Numbered from the stretch's first letter, positions 17,820-29,675 are shown. The stretch: DNA of 64,000 nt from Betaproteobacteria bacterium (GCA_027490755.1 JAIXXL010000009.1:1-64000), one strand, 5' to 3'. Notes: generated from the sequence alone by a model not told the origin. Translations and numbers: made by a program.

Positions 17820-18715
17820 GGGTGAGCGTCCGCCGGGGGCTCGAACGGCGGGGCCGGCGCGGGGTTGCTCCCTTCCAATGCCGGCTCTACGACAGCAAAG
17901 TGCCGCCGGCCATCTATGCTCGCTGCTGGCTTGCAAATCACTTTGGCGAAGTCCGACTGCGCGTCGCTTCTGACGCTAATGACGGTCGCAACCGGCATGC
18001 CTGCCGGGTAGACCCCGTCGAGTCCGGAGGTGACAAGCTGATCGCCAGGCTGGACGTCAGCGTTGCTGGCGATGAAGCGCAGGCTAGCCCGGTTCGGGAG
18101 CCCCTCGCCGACGAGCACACCACGCAGACCTGTACGCACCAGCTCGACCGGTGTGTTCTGTCCGGTATCCGTCACCAGCGCCACATCGGCGGTAGTCTCG
18201 CCGGCTGCGGTGACCTGGCCCACCACACCCTCGGGGTGAACCACCCCCATCCCGGCGCGAATTCCCTTGCGGGTGCCGGCGTCGATGAGAAAACGCTGGG
18301 AAGCGATGCCGCGCCCGCGCTGGATCAGCTGCACGGTATGGCGCAAGGCAAAGCGCTCTGCCCTCAGACCAGCGACTGCGCGTAACTCGTCGTTCTCGCG
18401 CTGGAGGATATCGAGGCTGCGGGCTGTGGTGCGAAGGTCATCGTTCTCGCGTTGCAGACGGGCTATCTGTCGCAGTAGCTCGCCCTGCGCACTCAGACCG
18501 CGTCCAATCTCGCGCGCAGCCTCGCCGGGCAGTTCGAGTGCAATGATGAGCGGCGCTATGAGGTGCTCGAGATTGTTGCGAAGGGCGGCCGACCAATGGT
18601 TGCCTCCATCGAGCACCAAAAGCAACGATGAGAAGAGTAGACCGAGCAGGCACTTGCTACCCGGCGATATGCCCCGTCGGAACAGCGCCGGTTCGCGGTT
18701 GGCCACCGGTTGCAC
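17816..18715 (-). CDS. mreC: Rod shape-determining protein MreC
   Basis: A 299-residue bitopic protein whose periplasmic part scaffolds PBP2 activation. It shows a short cytoplasmic N-terminus, one membrane helix (CLLGLLFSSLLLVLDGG), a coiled coil (about residues 75-120, rich in Leu/Glu/Arg), and two beta domains with GIRAGMGVVHPEGVVGQV and DQLVTSGLDGVYPAGMPV, both MreC hallmarks. The start appears to be GTG at 18715. A Pro-rich tail ends the protein. It lies 24 bp behind mreB and overlaps mreD. Confidence 0.94.
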   Translation of the reverse strand: MQPVANREPALFRRGISPGSKCLLGLLFSSLLLVLDGGNHWSAALRNNLEHLIAPLIIALELPGEAAREIGRGLSAQGELLRQIARLQRENDDLRTTARSLDILQRENDELRAVAGLRAERFALRHTVQLIQRGRGIASQRFLIDAGTRKGIRAGMGVVHPEGVVGQVTAAGETTADVALVTDTGQNTPVELVRTGLRGVLVGEGLPNRASLRFIASNADVQPGDQLVTSGLDGVYPAGMPVATVISVRSDAQSDFAKVICKPAASIDGRRHFAVVEPALEGSNPAPAPPFEPPADAHP

Positions 18716-18739
18716 GGCGCAGGTCCTGACCTGGAACGC

Positions 18740-19831
<1,092 letters not shown>

Positions 19832-19841
19832 TCAAACGCTT

Positions 19842-19847
19842 ATCATA
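19842..19847 (-). promoter_or_regulatory. Candidate -10 box of the mreB operon
   Basis: TATGAT on the minus strand, 65 bases upstream of the mreB start, in the 140-bp divergent gap between mreB and gatC. A convincing -35 hexamer is not visible. The rest of the gap shows nothing recognisable. Confidence 0.35.
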
Positions 19848-19917
19848 TCGCAGCGAAGCACGTTCCGGCACCGCCAGGCGCACCGCTGCACCCCTATTCA
19901 AGCCCCTATCAAGACTC

Positions 19918-20205
19918 ATGCCACTCAGTCCCGACGACGTTCGCAAGGTCGCCCGGCTGGCCCGTCTGGCCATTGCCGAAAACGAGATCGCGCCCACCCT
20001 CGACACGCTCAACCGCACGCTTGGCCTGATCGACCAGATGGGCGGGATGGATACCGCCGGCGTCGAGCCGATGGCCCACGCCCAGGATGTCTCGCTGCGG
20101 CTGAGGCCGGATGCCGTCACCGAGCCAGACCGGCGCGACGCGCTGATGGCCAACGCTCCAGCTGCGGAGAGAGGCCTGTTCCTGGTTCCGAAGGTGATCG
20201 AATGA
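19918..20205 (+). CDS. gatC: Aspartyl/glutamyl-tRNA amidotransferase subunit C
   Basis: Small 95-residue subunit of the GatCAB complex that amidates Glu-tRNA(Gln) and Asp-tRNA(Asn). It wraps around GatA and stabilises it. The sequence [17 protein letters not shown] at the start and [18 protein letters not shown] toward the end are typical. The stop overlaps the gatA start by 4 bp. Presence of the complete complex means that glutamine or asparagine tRNA charging is at least partly indirect in this organism, as in many Betaproteobacteria. Confidence 0.95.
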   Translation: MPLSPDDVRKVARLARLAIAENEIAPTLDTLNRTLGLIDQMGGMDTAGVEPMAHAQDVSLRLRPDAVTEPDRRDALMANAPAAERGLFLVPKVIE

Positions 20206-21650
20206 GCGCGACCGTTGCATCGCTGGCGGCTGATCTCGCCGCCGGCAAGGCCTCGGCACTCGAGCTGGCGACCGACGCTCTGGCGCGCGCGCAGGCCTCG
20301 ACCCTAAACGCCTTCATCACGCTGGACGCGGAGCGCACGCTGGCCGAGGCGCGCGCCGCCGATGCCTCGCGCGCCGCCGGCAAGGCCGGGCCGATTACCG
20401 GCATCCCGTTCGCGCAGAAGGACATCTTCTGCGCCGAGGGTTGGCGCACCACTGCCGGCTCGAAGATGCTCGGCGACTTCATCGCGCCCTACGATGCCAC
20501 CGTGGTGGCGCGCGGCAAGACCGCCGGCCTGGTGACCATCGGCCGCGCCAACATGGACGAGTTTGCGATGGGCTCATCCAACGAGAACAGCGCCTTCGGC
20601 GCGGTGAAGAACCCGTGGGATACCACTCGCGTGCCGGGTGGCTCATCGGGCGGTTCAGCCGCTGCAGTGGCAGCGGGCATCGTGCCGGCCGCGACCGGCA
20701 CCGACACCGGCGGCTCGATCCGCCAGCCGGCCTCTTTCTGCGGCATCACCGGCATCAAGCCGACCTACGGCGTCGTCAGCCGCTACGGCATGATCGCTTA
20801 CGCCTCCAGCCTCGACCAGGGCGGGCCGATGGCGCGCACGGCGCAAGACTGCGCGCTGCTGCTCAACGCCATGGCCGGCTTCGACGAGCGTGACGCCACC
20901 AGCCTGCAGCGTGAGCCGGAGGACTACACCCGTGATCTGGAAAAGCCGCTAGACGGACTGCGCGTCGGCGTGCCGCGCGGCTGGCTCGGCGACGGCGTCA
21001 GCGCCGACGTGCGCGCTGCCGTGGAATCGGGCCTGGCGCAGCTGGAGAAGCTGGGCGCCAAGCGCGTCGAGATCGACCTGCCGTACTCGCAGTACGCCAT
21101 CGCCGCGTATTACGTGATCGCCCCGGCCGAGGCCTCGAGCAACCTGTCGCGCTACGACGGTGTACGTTACGGCCACCGCGCTGCAGAGTACAAGGACCTC
21201 GCCGACATGTACGCCAAGAGCCGCGCCGAGGGCTTCGGGCCCGAGGTGCGTCGCCGCATCCTGGTGGGTACTTACGTGCTCTCGGCCGGCTACTACGACG
21301 CGTATTACCTAAAGGCCCAGCAGGTTCGCCGCAAGGTCGCCGAGGACTTCGCCGCTGCGTTCAAGGTTTGCGACGTCATCGCTGGCCCGGTCGCGCCGAC
21401 CGTCGCCTACAAGTTGGGCGAGAAGACCGCCGACCCGGTGCAGATGTACTTGGGCGACGTCTACACCACGCTGGTCAACCTGGCGGGCTTGCCAGCCTTG
21501 TCCGCGCCGTGCGGCTTTGGCGAGGGCGGGATGCCGGTGGGCCTGCACCTCGTCGGCAACTACTTTGCCGAGGCGCGCCTGCTCAACGTCGCGCACCGGC
21601 TGCAGCAGGTCACCGACCACCACCTGAAGGCGCCGGGGGGTGCAGCATGA
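20202..21650 (+). CDS. gatA: Aspartyl/glutamyl-tRNA amidotransferase subunit A
   Basis: Amidase-signature glutaminase subunit that liberates ammonia from glutamine for the GatB site. The catalytic Ser-cisSer-Lys triad is visible as the lysine in IPFAQKDIF, the cis-Ser in the [14 protein letters not shown] loop, and the nucleophile in [18 protein letters not shown]. The length of 482 residues is normal. The ATG at 20202 overlaps the gatC stop; the frame extending far upstream covers gatC in another frame and is not coding. The stop overlaps gatB (ATGA). Confidence 0.97.
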   Translation: MSATVASLAADLAAGKASALELATDALARAQASTLNAFITLDAERTLAEARAADASRAAGKAGPITGIPFAQKDIFCAEGWRTTAGSKMLGDFIAPYDATVVARGKTAGLVTIGRANMDEFAMGSSNENSAFGAVKNPWDTTRVPGGSSGGSAAAVAAGIVPAATGTDTGGSIRQPASFCGITGIKPTYGVVSRYGMIAYASSLDQGGPMARTAQDCALLLNAMAGFDERDATSLQREPEDYTRDLEKPLDGLRVGVPRGWLGDGVSADVRAAVESGLAQLEKLGAKRVEIDLPYSQYAIAAYYVIAPAEASSNLSRYDGVRYGHRAAEYKDLADMYAKSRAEGFGPEVRRRILVGTYVLSAGYYDAYYLKAQQVRRKVAEDFAAAFKVCDVIAGPVAPTVAYKLGEKTADPVQMYLGDVYTTLVNLAGLPALSAPCGFGEGGMPVGLHLVGNYFAEARLLNVAHRLQQVTDHHLKAPGGAA

Positions 21651-23107
21651 GCCGCCCCAACGGTTGGGAGGTCGTGATCGGGCTGGAGACGCACGTCCAG
21701 CTCTCGACCCGTAGCAAGATCTTCTCCGGCGCGTCCACGGTATTCGGCGCCGAGCCTAACCGCCAGGCCTGTGCCGTCGACATGGCGCTGCCAGGTGTGC
21801 TGCCGGTGATGAACGCCGCCGCGGTCGACAAGGCGATCACGTTTGGTCTTGCCATCGGCGCTCACATCGCGCCGCGCAGCATCTTCGCGCGCAAGAACTA
21901 CTTCTACCCTGACCTCCCCAAGGGCTACCAGATCAGCCAGTTCGAGATCCCGGTGGTGCAGGGCGGGACCATCACCATTCAGGTCGGCGAGGGCGAGAAG
22001 GCCTACGCCAAGAACGTCGAGCTGACCCGCGCCCACCTGGAGGAGGACGCTGGCAAGTCGCTGCACGAGGACTTCCACGGCATGTCCGGCATCGACCTGA
22101 ACCGCGCCGGCACGCCGCTGCTGGAGATCGTTACCGAGCCGGTGATGACCAGCAGCGCCGAAGCGGTGGCCTACGCCCGCGCGCTGCATGCGCTGGTGAT
22201 GTGGATCGGCATCTGCGACGGCAACATGCAGGAGGGCTCGTTCCGTTGCGATGCCAACGTGAGCGTCCGCCGGCCCGGCGAGCCCTTGGGCACGCGCCGC
22301 GAGATCAAGAACCTCAACTCCTTCCGTTTTCTGCAGCAGGCCATCGACTGCGAGATCCGCTGGCAGATCGAGCAGGTCGAGGACGGCCACAGCATCCAGC
22401 AAGCCACCGTTCTGTTCGACCCGGACAGCGGTGAGACGCGGATGATGCGCAGCAAAGAAGAAGCACACGACTACCGCTACTTCCCCGATCCGGATCTGCC
22501 ACCGCTGGTCATAGAGCCGGCCCGCATCGAGCAGGTGAGGGCGACCATGCCGGAGTTGCCGGCGGCGATGCAGGCGCGTTTTGGCGCTGATTTCGGCCTC
22601 TCGGCATACGACGCGGCGCAGCTCACCGCGAGCCTGGGGACGGCACGCTACTTCGAGTCGGTTGTGGCAGCTGCAGGTGCGGCGCAGGCCAAGGCGGCCG
22701 CCAATTGGGTGATGGGTGAGGTCGCGGCCCGGCTCAACCGTGAGGAGAAGTCGATCGCCGACTCGCCGGTGTCACCGCAGCAGCTCGCAGGCGTGCTGGC
22801 GCGGGTGGCCGACAGCACCATCTCCAACAACATCGCCCGCAAGGTCTTCGAGGCGCTGTGGAACGGCGAGGGCGAGAGCGCCGACGCCGTGATCGAGGCT
22901 CAGGGGCTCAAGCAGGTGACCGATGCCTCGGCCATCGAGCCGATCATCGACGAGGTCCTGGCCGCCAATCCGCAGAGCGTGGCCGAGTTCAAGGCCGGCA
23001 AGGAGAAGGCCTTCAACGCGCTGGTCGGACAGGTGATGAAGGCCAGCCGCGGCAAGGCCAGCCCGGCTCAGGTCAACGAACTGCTGCGCAAGAAGCTGGG
23101 CGGCTGA
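21647..23107 (+). CDS. gatB: Aspartyl/glutamyl-tRNA amidotransferase subunit B
   Basis: Subunit that phosphorylates the misacylated tRNA and transfers ammonia to it. It has the start [22 protein letters not shown], the [16 protein letters not shown] and [16 protein letters not shown] segments of the catalytic cradle, and the C-terminal YqeY-like tail domain ending in [10 protein letters not shown] that contacts the tRNA elbow. It is 486 residues long and closes the gatCAB operon. The following asparaginase gene is on the same strand after a 59-bp gap and could be co-transcribed. Confidence 0.97.
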   Translation: MSRPNGWEVVIGLETHVQLSTRSKIFSGASTVFGAEPNRQACAVDMALPGVLPVMNAAAVDKAITFGLAIGAHIAPRSIFARKNYFYPDLPKGYQISQFEIPVVQGGTITIQVGEGEKAYAKNVELTRAHLEEDAGKSLHEDFHGMSGIDLNRAGTPLLEIVTEPVMTSSAEAVAYARALHALVMWIGICDGNMQEGSFRCDANVSVRRPGEPLGTRREIKNLNSFRFLQQAIDCEIRWQIEQVEDGHSIQQATVLFDPDSGETRMMRSKEEAHDYRYFPDPDLPPLVIEPARIEQVRATMPELPAAMQARFGADFGLSAYDAAQLTASLGTARYFESVVAAAGAAQAKAAANWVMGEVAARLNREEKSIADSPVSPQQLAGVLARVADSTISNNIARKVFEALWNGEGESADAVIEAQGLKQVTDASAIEPIIDEVLAANPQSVAEFKAGKEKAFNALVGQVMKASRGKASPAQVNELLRKKLGG

Positions 23108-23166
23108 TCGCCGGGACCTGCGCGGCGGCTCTCCGCTGTGCCGCCAAAAGTGCACAATCTGCCTCA

Positions 23167-24126
23167 ATGGACTTCACCTTTCGACACCGCGTACTAATCC
23201 TCGGCACCGGCGGCACCATCGCCGGCGTGGCCGAGTCATCGGCGCAACACACCGGCTATCGTGCGGCAGCGCTGTCTGTTGAGCAGCTGGTGGCAGCGGT
23301 TCCTGCCCTGGCCGGTTTCGACCTTGAGACCCGGCAGGTGGCGCAGGTCGACTCCAAGAACATGTCTTACGCCATCTGGACCGACCTGCACGCCGCTGTG
23401 GTCGCGGCTCTGGGTGACGGGCAGCTGGACGGCATCGTCATCACCCACGGCACCGACACGCTCGAGGAGACGGCCTACTTTCTGGCAAGGATATTGGTCA
23501 CCGCCAAGCCGGTGGTGCTCACCGCGGCCATGCGCCCGGCCACCGCGGTCTCGGCCGATGGCCCGCAGAACCTGCTGGATGCGGTGCAGCTGGCCACCAA
23601 CGCTTCGGCAGCGGGTGTCCGCGTTTGCATGCACGGACAGGTATTTGCCGGTTACGCGGTGCGCAAGCGTCACCCCTACGCCGTTGACGCCTTCACCTCA
23701 TCGCGCGAACGATCGGCGACCATGGAGGAGGGTTTCTACACCACGCCAGCCGCGCTGCCGGAACCCATCCCGTTCGAGCCGGACCTGCCCTGGCCGTGGG
23801 TCGAGGCCGTGTCCAACGCGGCCGGTCAGGACGGTCGCACGGTGGATGCGCTGGTCGCGGCCGGGGTGCAGGGCCTGGTGGTCGCCGCGACCGGCAACGG
23901 CACCCTGTCGGATGCGCTGCTGGAGGCTGTCCGCCGCGCCCAGAAGGCCGGGGTCGAGATCGTCGTGGTGAGCCGCTGTGCCGAGGGGCACATCGTCGGA
24001 CAGCCCGAGCATGGACTGCCGGTGCTCGGCGTTACCGCTGCCCAGGCGCGTGTCGAACTGCTGTTGCTGATCCGCTGGAAGCAGGCCATGCAACGGGCCC
24101 GCGCAGCGGCGAAGCAGCGCGGCTGA
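23167..24126 (+). CDS. L-asparaginase/glutaminase family enzyme (cytoplasmic)
   Basis: A 319-residue asparaginase hydrolysing asparagine (and possibly glutamine) to aspartate and ammonia. The nucleophile threonine sits in LGTGGTIAG (Thr17), and the second catalytic threonine in ITHGTDTLEETAYF. The lysine loop is seen in GYAVRKRHPYAVDAFTS. No signal peptide is present, so it is cytoplasmic, unlike E. coli AnsB. The frame is open far upstream through gatB in another frame; the ATG at 23167 matches the family start. The position behind gatCAB is curious because GatCAB can make Asn-tRNA, while this enzyme consumes asparagine. Confidence 0.9.
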   Translation: MDFTFRHRVLILGTGGTIAGVAESSAQHTGYRAAALSVEQLVAAVPALAGFDLETRQVAQVDSKNMSYAIWTDLHAAVVAALGDGQLDGIVITHGTDTLEETAYFLARILVTAKPVVLTAAMRPATAVSADGPQNLLDAVQLATNASAAGVRVCMHGQVFAGYAVRKRHPYAVDAFTSSRERSATMEEGFYTTPAALPEPIPFEPDLPWPWVEAVSNAAGQDGRTVDALVAAGVQGLVVAATGNGTLSDALLEAVRRAQKAGVEIVVVSRCAEGHIVGQPEHGLPVLGVTAAQARVELLLLIRWKQAMQRARAAAKQRG

Positions 24127-24129
24127 CCG

Positions 24130-24660
24130 TCAGCCCAGGCGCCGACCGGCGTAACGGTCCGCCGCTACCGCCAGTGCGCACAGGGCGACCAGCCCGAAGC
24201 AGACGATCGACCACTCGGCGATCGAGAACCCCAACAGGGTCCAGTCGACCTTGCTGCAGTCCCCGGTGCCGCGGAACACCATGGGCAGGGCCTGCGTCAG
24301 CGGGAAACTCTCCAGCATGAACTCCAGGTCTGCGCCGCATTCGGAGATGTCTGGCGGGTTGTGCTGCAGCCAGGTCTGGCGCGCGGCGATCACCAGCCCG
24401 GTGGCGGCTGACACCGTCACCAGTCCGGAATAGACCCGCCAGACTCGGTACGAACCCCCGTGCAGTGCGCCTGCAGCCGCGAGCAGCGCGGTGGCGATGT
24501 AGGCGTAGCGCTGGAAGATGCACAACGGGCAGGGTTGGAGGTTCGCCGACATCTGCAGGTACACGCCGAAGCCGACCAGCGCGAAGCAGGCGAGGGCGAT
24601 GGCAGCCAGGGTGGTGCGGGGGCGGGTTGCAACGGGGCAGGGGAGTCGGTTCGCATTCAT
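24130..24660 (-). CDS. dsbB: Disulfide bond formation protein DsbB
   Basis: Inner-membrane quinone reductase that re-oxidises periplasmic DsbA. The 176 residues hold four membrane helices and two redox cysteine pairs: Cys44/Cys47 in [12 protein letters not shown] and Cys108/Cys135 in the second periplasmic loop (ISECGAD and [10 protein letters not shown]). The conserved arginine after CPLC (FQRYAY), which contacts the quinone, is present. The ATG at 24660 starts MNANRLPC. The gene is convergent with the asparaginase gene (3-bp gap) and divergent from glyQ. No dsbA is in the window. Confidence 0.95.
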   Translation of the reverse strand: MNANRLPCPVATRPRTTLAAIALACFALVGFGVYLQMSANLQPCPLCIFQRYAYIATALLAAAGALHGGSYRVWRVYSGLVTVSAATGLVIAARQTWLQHNPPDISECGADLEFMLESFPLTQALPMVFRGTGDCSKVDWTLLGFSIAEWSIVCFGLVALCALAVAADRYAGRRLG

Positions 24661-24783
24661 GGCGCGGATGATGCCAGAGTCGGAAAACGGTCTGTCTCGG
24701 ACAGCACGCGACCGCAGAGGTGCCCGGGCGGTACCTGCCCGCCTGCTAGAATCCGCGCTCCTGTCACGCTCTCTTTGGCGCCG

Positions 24784-25698
24784 ATGCGCACCTTCCAGGA
24801 CCTTATCCTCACCCTCCAACGCTACTGGTCGGAGCGCGGCTGTGTGCTGCTCCAGCCCTATGACATGGAGGTTGGCGCTGGTACCAGCCACACCGCCACC
24901 TTCCTGCGCGCGCTCGGCCCCGAGCCGTGGAAGGCTGCCTATGTGCAGCCGAGCCGGCGCCCCAAGGACGGCCGCTACGGCGAGAACCCCAACCGACTGC
25001 AGCATTACTACCAGTTCCAGGTGGTGCTCAAGCCTGCTCCGGCCGATATCCTCGAGGCCTATCTGGGTTCGCTCGAGGCGATCGGGCTGGACCTCAAGGC
25101 CAACGATGTGCGCTTCGTCGAGGACGACTGGGAGAACCCCACGCTCGGCGCCTGGGGCCTGGGTTGGGAGGTCTGGCTCAACGGCATGGAGGTGACGCAG
25201 TTCACCTACTTTCAGCAGGTTGGCGGTATCGATTGCAAGCCCATCACCGGCGAGATCACCTACGGCCTCGAACGCCTGGCGATGTACATCCAGGGCGTCG
25301 AGAACGTCTACGACCTGGTCTGGACCGACGGCGTGAAGTACGGCGACGTCTACCACCAGAACGAGGTCGAGCAGAGCGCCTACAACTTCGAGCACAGCAA
25401 CGTCGACTTCCTGCTCGGCGCATTTGGGGCCCACGAGGAAACCGCAAAAAAGCTGATGGAACAAAAGCTTGCATTGCCTGCTTACGAGCAAGTCTTAAAA
25501 ACCGCGCACACCTTCAACCTGCTCGACGCGCGCGGTGCCATCTCGGTGACCGAACGCGCCGCCTACATCGGCCGTATTCGCAATCTGGCGCGCAGCGTGG
25601 CGGCGAGTTACCTCGACAGCCGTGCAAGGTTGGGTTTCCCGCTGGCCCCGCGTGAGTGGGCGGACGAGGTGTTGGCCAAGCGCGAGGCTTCGGCATGA
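24784..25698 (+). CDS. glyQ: Glycyl-tRNA synthetase alpha subunit
   Basis: Catalytic alpha subunit of the bacterial heterotetrameric glycyl-tRNA synthetase. It begins [19 protein letters not shown] and contains the class II features [22 protein letters not shown] and [24 protein letters not shown]. It is 304 residues long. The stop overlaps the glyS start by 4 bp (ATGA), coupling the two subunits. The 123-bp gap to divergent dsbB probably holds the promoter; CTAGAAT at about 24747-24753 resembles a -10 region, but no clear -35 is seen. This is the first gene of glyQ-glyS-gmhB-plsC. Confidence 0.97.
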   Translation: MRTFQDLILTLQRYWSERGCVLLQPYDMEVGAGTSHTATFLRALGPEPWKAAYVQPSRRPKDGRYGENPNRLQHYYQFQVVLKPAPADILEAYLGSLEAIGLDLKANDVRFVEDDWENPTLGAWGLGWEVWLNGMEVTQFTYFQQVGGIDCKPITGEITYGLERLAMYIQGVENVYDLVWTDGVKYGDVYHQNEVEQSAYNFEHSNVDFLLGAFGAHEETAKKLMEQKLALPAYEQVLKTAHTFNLLDARGAISVTERAAYIGRIRNLARSVAASYLDSRARLGFPLAPREWADEVLAKREASA

Positions 25699-27902
25699 GC
25701 GGCGACCGCGCACTGCTGGTCGAGCTGCTCTGCGAGGAGCTGCCGCCCAAGGCCTTGCCGCGCCTGTCCGAGTCGTTTGCGCAAACGCTGCTGGCGGAGC
25801 TGTCGGCAGCCGGCCTCTGCGCCGCCGATGCGCCGGCCTTGGCATATGCCACGCCGCGCCGCCTTGCGGTGCGGATCCCCGGCGTGCTCGCGCGCGCGGC
25901 AGACAAACCCTTGCGGCAAAAGCTGATGCCCGTGGCGGTTGGCCTGGACGCTGACGGCAACCCGACGCCGGCGCTGCAGAAACGGCTCACCGCGCTGGGG
26001 CTGACCGATGTCACAGCAGCGCAACTCATCCGCCAGCCCGACGGCAAGGCCGAGAGCCTTTTCATCGACACGGTGGCGCCGGGCGCGCACCTGACCGACG
26101 CACTGCAGAAGGCGCTGGAGACGGCTGTGGCGCGTTTGCCCATCCCCAAGGTCATGTCTTACCAGCTGGAGATGGGCTGCGACCAGCCCGGCTGGAGCTC
26201 GGTGTCCTTCGTGCGGCCGGTGCACGGCCTGGTAGCCCTGCACGGCAGCGATGTGGTGCCGGTCAGCCTGCTCGGCCTGCAGGCCGGCCGTTGCACGCGT
26301 GGCCACCGTTTTGAATCGCCGCAGCCGCAGATCGACCTGCTGGACGCCGACAGTTATGCAACGCAACTGGCCGAGCAGGGTGCTGTGGTTGCCTCTTTCG
26401 CCGAGCGGCGCGCCTTGATCGCCGCGCAGCTGGCCGCAGCAGCCGCGGCTGTTGGCGGCGGGGCGCGGCCGATCGAGGACGATGCGCTGCTGGATGAGGT
26501 CACCGCGCTGGTCGAGCGCCCCAACGTGCTGGTCGGTCAGTTCGACGAGGCCTTCCTTGCCGTGCCTCAGGAGTGCCTGATCCTGACCATGAAGGCGAAC
26601 CAGAGATATTTCCCGCTGGTGGATGGGGCGGGGCGACTGACGAACCGCTTCCTGCTCGTCTCCAACGTCTCGCCGGCCGATCCGTCGGCGGTGATCGCCG
26701 GCAACGAGCGGGTGGTGCGGCCACGCTTGGCGGATGCGCAGTTCTTCTATCAGCAGGACCGCAAGCTGCCGTTGGCAAGTCGCGCAGCCGGCCTCGATCG
26801 CGTCGTCTACCACAACAAACTAGGCAGCCAGGGCGAACGCAGCCTGCGTGTGCAGGCCATCGCCCACGCCGTGGTCGAACAGCTGCGCATGGCCACCGTA
26901 CCGTACACGGCAGAGGCCCGCGACGGCTTCGATGTGCTCGACTCCAAGGTGCAGGAGGCTGCACGCCTGGCCAAGGCCGACCTGCTCACCGACATGGTCG
27001 GCGAGTTCCCAGAGTTGCAGGGCGTGATGGGCGGCTACTACGCCCGTCACGAAGGCCTGCGCGATGGCGTCGCCATCGCTATCGAGGACCATTACAAGCC
27101 GCGTTTTGCCGGCGACGCGCTGCCGCGCAACCACACCGGAACGGTCCTCGCGCTGGCCGACAAGCTCGAGACCCTGGTGGGCCTGTTCGGCGTCGGCGAG
27201 AAGCCGACCGGCGACCGCGACCCTTTCGCCTTGCGCCGCCATGCGCTGGGTGTCATCCGCGTCCTGATCGAGAAGAACCTGCCGCTGGAGCTGCCGGCGT
27301 TGGTCGCAGCGTCCCTGTCCGCCTTCGGTGAGCGCATCGCCGACCCGGGCCCGGCCGTGCTCGAGTTCTTCAACGACCGCCTGGCCGTCTTGCTGCGCGA
27401 ACAGGGCTACACCGCGCAGGAGGTCGACGCGGTACTGGCACTGCGCCCGCCACGGCTCGGCGACATCCCGCGACGCCTCGAGGCAGTCCGGGCCTTTGCC
27501 GCGCTACCCGAGGCGGAGGCGCTGGCCGCAGCCAACAAGCGTGTCGGCAACATCCTGCGCAAGGCCGCTCCAGAGGTGGCCGGTTCCGGCGATGTCGCCG
27601 TGAGCCACGGCCCTGCTGCCATGGCCGAGGTGCAGGTAGCGCTGCTGCAGGAGACGGCGGAGCAGGCGCTGCACGCGGCTCTGGTCTCCACGCTGCCGGT
27701 AGCCGAGAGTCTGTTCGACGCCGGTGATTACGCGGGCTCGCTCAAGGCCCTCGCGGCACTGCGTGCGCCGGTCGATGGCTTCTTCGACGGCGTCATGGTC
27801 AACGCCGAGGACCCGGCACTGCGCGCCAACCGGCTGGCGCTCCTTGGGCGCCTGCATGCGGCGATGAACCGCGTCGCCGACCTTGGCAGACTGGCCGCAT
27901 GA
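25695..27902 (+). CDS. glyS: Glycyl-tRNA synthetase beta subunit
   Basis: Beta subunit, which binds and positions the tRNA. It starts at ATG 25695 ([24 protein letters not shown]), contains [29 protein letters not shown] and an HD-like region [17 protein letters not shown], and ends with a DALR-type anticodon-binding domain ([22 protein letters not shown]). At 735 residues it is slightly longer than average. The stop overlaps gmhB by 4 bp. Confidence 0.97.
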   Translation: MSGDRALLVELLCEELPPKALPRLSESFAQTLLAELSAAGLCAADAPALAYATPRRLAVRIPGVLARAADKPLRQKLMPVAVGLDADGNPTPALQKRLTALGLTDVTAAQLIRQPDGKAESLFIDTVAPGAHLTDALQKALETAVARLPIPKVMSYQLEMGCDQPGWSSVSFVRPVHGLVALHGSDVVPVSLLGLQAGRCTRGHRFESPQPQIDLLDADSYATQLAEQGAVVASFAERRALIAAQLAAAAAAVGGGARPIEDDALLDEVTALVERPNVLVGQFDEAFLAVPQECLILTMKANQRYFPLVDGAGRLTNRFLLVSNVSPADPSAVIAGNERVVRPRLADAQFFYQQDRKLPLASRAAGLDRVVYHNKLGSQGERSLRVQAIAHAVVEQLRMATVPYTAEARDGFDVLDSKVQEAARLAKADLLTDMVGEFPELQGVMGGYYARHEGLRDGVAIAIEDHYKPRFAGDALPRNHTGTVLALADKLETLVGLFGVGEKPTGDRDPFALRRHALGVIRVLIEKNLPLELPALVAASLSAFGERIADPGPAVLEFFNDRLAVLLREQGYTAQEVDAVLALRPPRLGDIPRRLEAVRAFAALPEAEALAAANKRVGNILRKAAPEVAGSGDVAVSHGPAAMAEVQVALLQETAEQALHAALVSTLPVAESLFDAGDYAGSLKALAALRAPVDGFFDGVMVNAEDPALRANRLALLGRLHAAMNRVADLGRLAA

Positions 27903-28453
27903 CGCAGGCGTCCCTGGTCATCCTCGACCGCGAGGGCGTACTGACCGAGTGTGTAGCCCCCTTCATGCGCTCGCCTGAGGAGTTCCGTCCCATCCCTGGC
28001 GCCTTCGAGGCCATCGCCAGACTGAACCAGGCCGGGGTGCGGGTGGTGGTGGCGACCAATCAGGCAGGGGTCGGGCGCGGGTTGTTCGACATGGCCACCG
28101 TCAATGCCATCCACGATCGCATGCACAAGGCAGCGGTAGCCGCGGGTGGGCGCATCGATGCGGTGTTCTACTGCCCACACCCCGAAGAGGCCGGCTGCAG
28201 ATGCCGCAAACCCGGCACCGGCCTGTTCGAGGAGATCGCCGAGCGCTACAGCTTGGGTAGCCTGGTGGGCGTGCCCGCCGTGGGCGACAGCATCCGTGAC
28301 CTGCAGGCGGCCGACCGTGCGGGTGCGCAAGCGGTCCTTGTCCGTACCGGGAAGGGCCGCGAGACCGAATCCGCAGGCGCCTTGCCGGCCGAAGTTGTCA
28401 CCCACGACGACCTCGGCGCCTTTGTCGACGACTGGCTGAAACGGGCCGCCTGA
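27899..28453 (+). CDS. gmhB: D-glycero-D-manno-heptose 1,7-bisphosphate phosphatase GmhB, altered active site
   Basis: HAD-superfamily phosphatase of ADP-heptose synthesis for LPS inner core. The HAD motif I is VILDREGVL: the nucleophile Asp10 is present, but the position two residues later, normally Asp and acting as general acid/base (DxD), is Glu12 (codon GAG at 27932). Motif II (VVVATNQAGVGRG), the zinc-binding loop CPHPEEAGCRCRKP and motif IV GDSIRDLQAA are intact. The usual segment after motif I is also divergent (LTECVAPFMRSPEEF). Length 184 residues. The position between glyS and plsC is a normal betaproteobacterial gmhB context. Activity may be altered, but the fold is clearly retained. 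Confidence 0.9.
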   Translation: MTQASLVILDREGVLTECVAPFMRSPEEFRPIPGAFEAIARLNQAGVRVVVATNQAGVGRGLFDMATVNAIHDRMHKAAVAAGGRIDAVFYCPHPEEAGCRCRKPGTGLFEEIAERYSLGSLVGVPAVGDSIRDLQAADRAGAQAVLVRTGKGRETESAGALPAEVVTHDDLGAFVDDWLKRAA

Positions 28454-29205
28454 TGGCCGGGGCGCCTGTGCCTCGCCGGCTGGCCTCGCTGCTGTTCGCG
28501 GCCGGGCAGTTGCTGATGACAGTGCTGTTCGCCTTCGCTTCGCTGCTGACGGTGCCTCTGCCCTTGCTCTGGCGTTACCGTTTCATCACCCTCTGGTGCC
28601 GCTACGTGGTCTGGTCGGCGCGCGTGTTGTGTGGGCTCCGCCATCGGGTCACCGGCGCGGACAACATCCCGCCGGGTCCGGCTGTTTACCTGTCGCGCCA
28701 CGAATCGGCCTGGGAGACGCTGGCCTTCAGCCAAGTCCTGCCGCCCCACGTCAATGTCCTGAAACGTGAGCTCCTGCGCATCCCCTTCTTCGGCTGGGGG
28801 CTTGCACTGCTGGCGCCGATCGCCATCGACCGCGCTGCCGGACGCGCGGCGCTGCGGCAGATGGCGGAGCAGGGCCACGACCGCATCGCGCGTGGTTTCT
28901 CGGTGGTCATCTTTCCGGAGGGAACCCGCAAGGCGCCTGGCGAGACCGCCGATTTCTTCATCGGCGGCGCTTGGCTCGCCTGCCAACTCGGCGTGCCGGT
29001 GGTTCCGGTAGCGCACAACGCCGGCCTTTGCTGGCCGCGCGACGCCCTATGGAAGCGCCCGGGAACGGTCGAACTCGTCATCGGTCCAGCGATCGCCACC
29101 GCGGGGCGCAGCGCCTCCGAGGTGAACGCGGAAGCCAAGGCTTGGATCGACGCCACCTGCGCCAAGCTCTCGCACGCACCAAGCCGCGCTGTTGCCGCCT
29201 CCTGA
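28453..29205 (+). CDS. plsC: 1-acyl-sn-glycerol-3-phosphate acyltransferase
   Basis: Membrane acyltransferase making phosphatidic acid from lysophosphatidic acid. One or two hydrophobic helices at the N-terminus are followed by the catalytic HX4D/E motif, here SRHESAWETL with Glu in the acidic position; I recall this variant from betaproteobacterial and neisserial homologues. Motif III is VIFPEGTRKAPGE, and motif IV is GVPVVPVAHNAG. It is 250 residues long. The ATG overlaps the gmhB stop by 1 base. It probably ends the glyQ operon. Confidence 0.93.
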   Translation: MAGAPVPRRLASLLFAAGQLLMTVLFAFASLLTVPLPLLWRYRFITLWCRYVVWSARVLCGLRHRVTGADNIPPGPAVYLSRHESAWETLAFSQVLPPHVNVLKRELLRIPFFGWGLALLAPIAIDRAAGRAALRQMAEQGHDRIARGFSVVIFPEGTRKAPGETADFFIGGAWLACQLGVPVVPVAHNAGLCWPRDALWKRPGTVELVIGPAIATAGRSASEVNAEAKAWIDATCAKLSHAPSRAVAAS

Positions 29206-29279
29206 CGTCCGCGCCCGCGTCGCCCTAGAATGCCGCTCTAGAATCTGGCCACCTTCATCACTCGCATCGGGGAATCCAC

Positions 29280-29675
29280 ATGCGCATCCTGCACACCATG
29301 CTCCGTGTCGGCGACCTCAAGCGCTCGACCGATTTCTACACCGGCGTCCTCGGCATGAAGGTGCTGCGCCAGTCCGACTACCCCGATGGCCGTTTCACGC
29401 TCGCTTTCGTCGGGTATGGCGACGAGAACAGCACGGCCGTACTCGAGCTCACCCACAACTGGGACACGCCGGCCTATGACCTGGGCAACGCTTACGGGCA
29501 TATCGCCATCGAGGTAGAGGACGCGTACGTCGCTTGTGATGCGGTCACGGCCAAAGGCGGAAAGGTGATCCGCCCGGCGGGCCCGATGAAACATGGCAAG
29601 ACCGTCATCGCCTTTGTCGAGGACCCGGACGGCTACAAGATCGAGTTCATCCAGAGGGGCACCTGGGGCCACTAG
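29280..29675 (+). CDS. gloA: Lactoylglutathione lyase (glyoxalase I)
   Basis: Converts the methylglyoxal-glutathione hemithioacetal to lactoylglutathione. The 131 residues form two beta-alpha-beta-beta-beta modules. The metal ligands are in ILHTMLRV (His5), AVLELTHNW (Glu56), YGHIAIEV (His74) and GYKIEFI (Glu near 122). The protein is short and lacks the long N-terminal insert of zinc-type enzymes, which suggests a nickel/cobalt-type enzyme as in E. coli; that is inference. It is 74 bp behind plsC, and a separate promoter is likely but not recognisable. Confidence 0.95.
   Translation: MRILHTMLRVGDLKRSTDFYTGVLGMKVLRQSDYPDGRFTLAFVGYGDENSTAVLELTHNWDTPAYDLGNAYGHIAIEVEDAYVACDAVTAKGGKVIRPAGPMKHGKTVIAFVEDPDGYKIEFIQRGTWGH

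Noticed and set aside
24661-25491. An extended DsbB frame
   Set aside because: The extra sequence is antisense to glyQ; DsbB starts at the ATG at 24660.
28690-28720. PlsC as catalytically defective because HX4D is HX4E
   Set aside because: As far as I recall, Glu at this position is normal in betaproteobacterial and neisserial PlsC, so it is not an anomaly.
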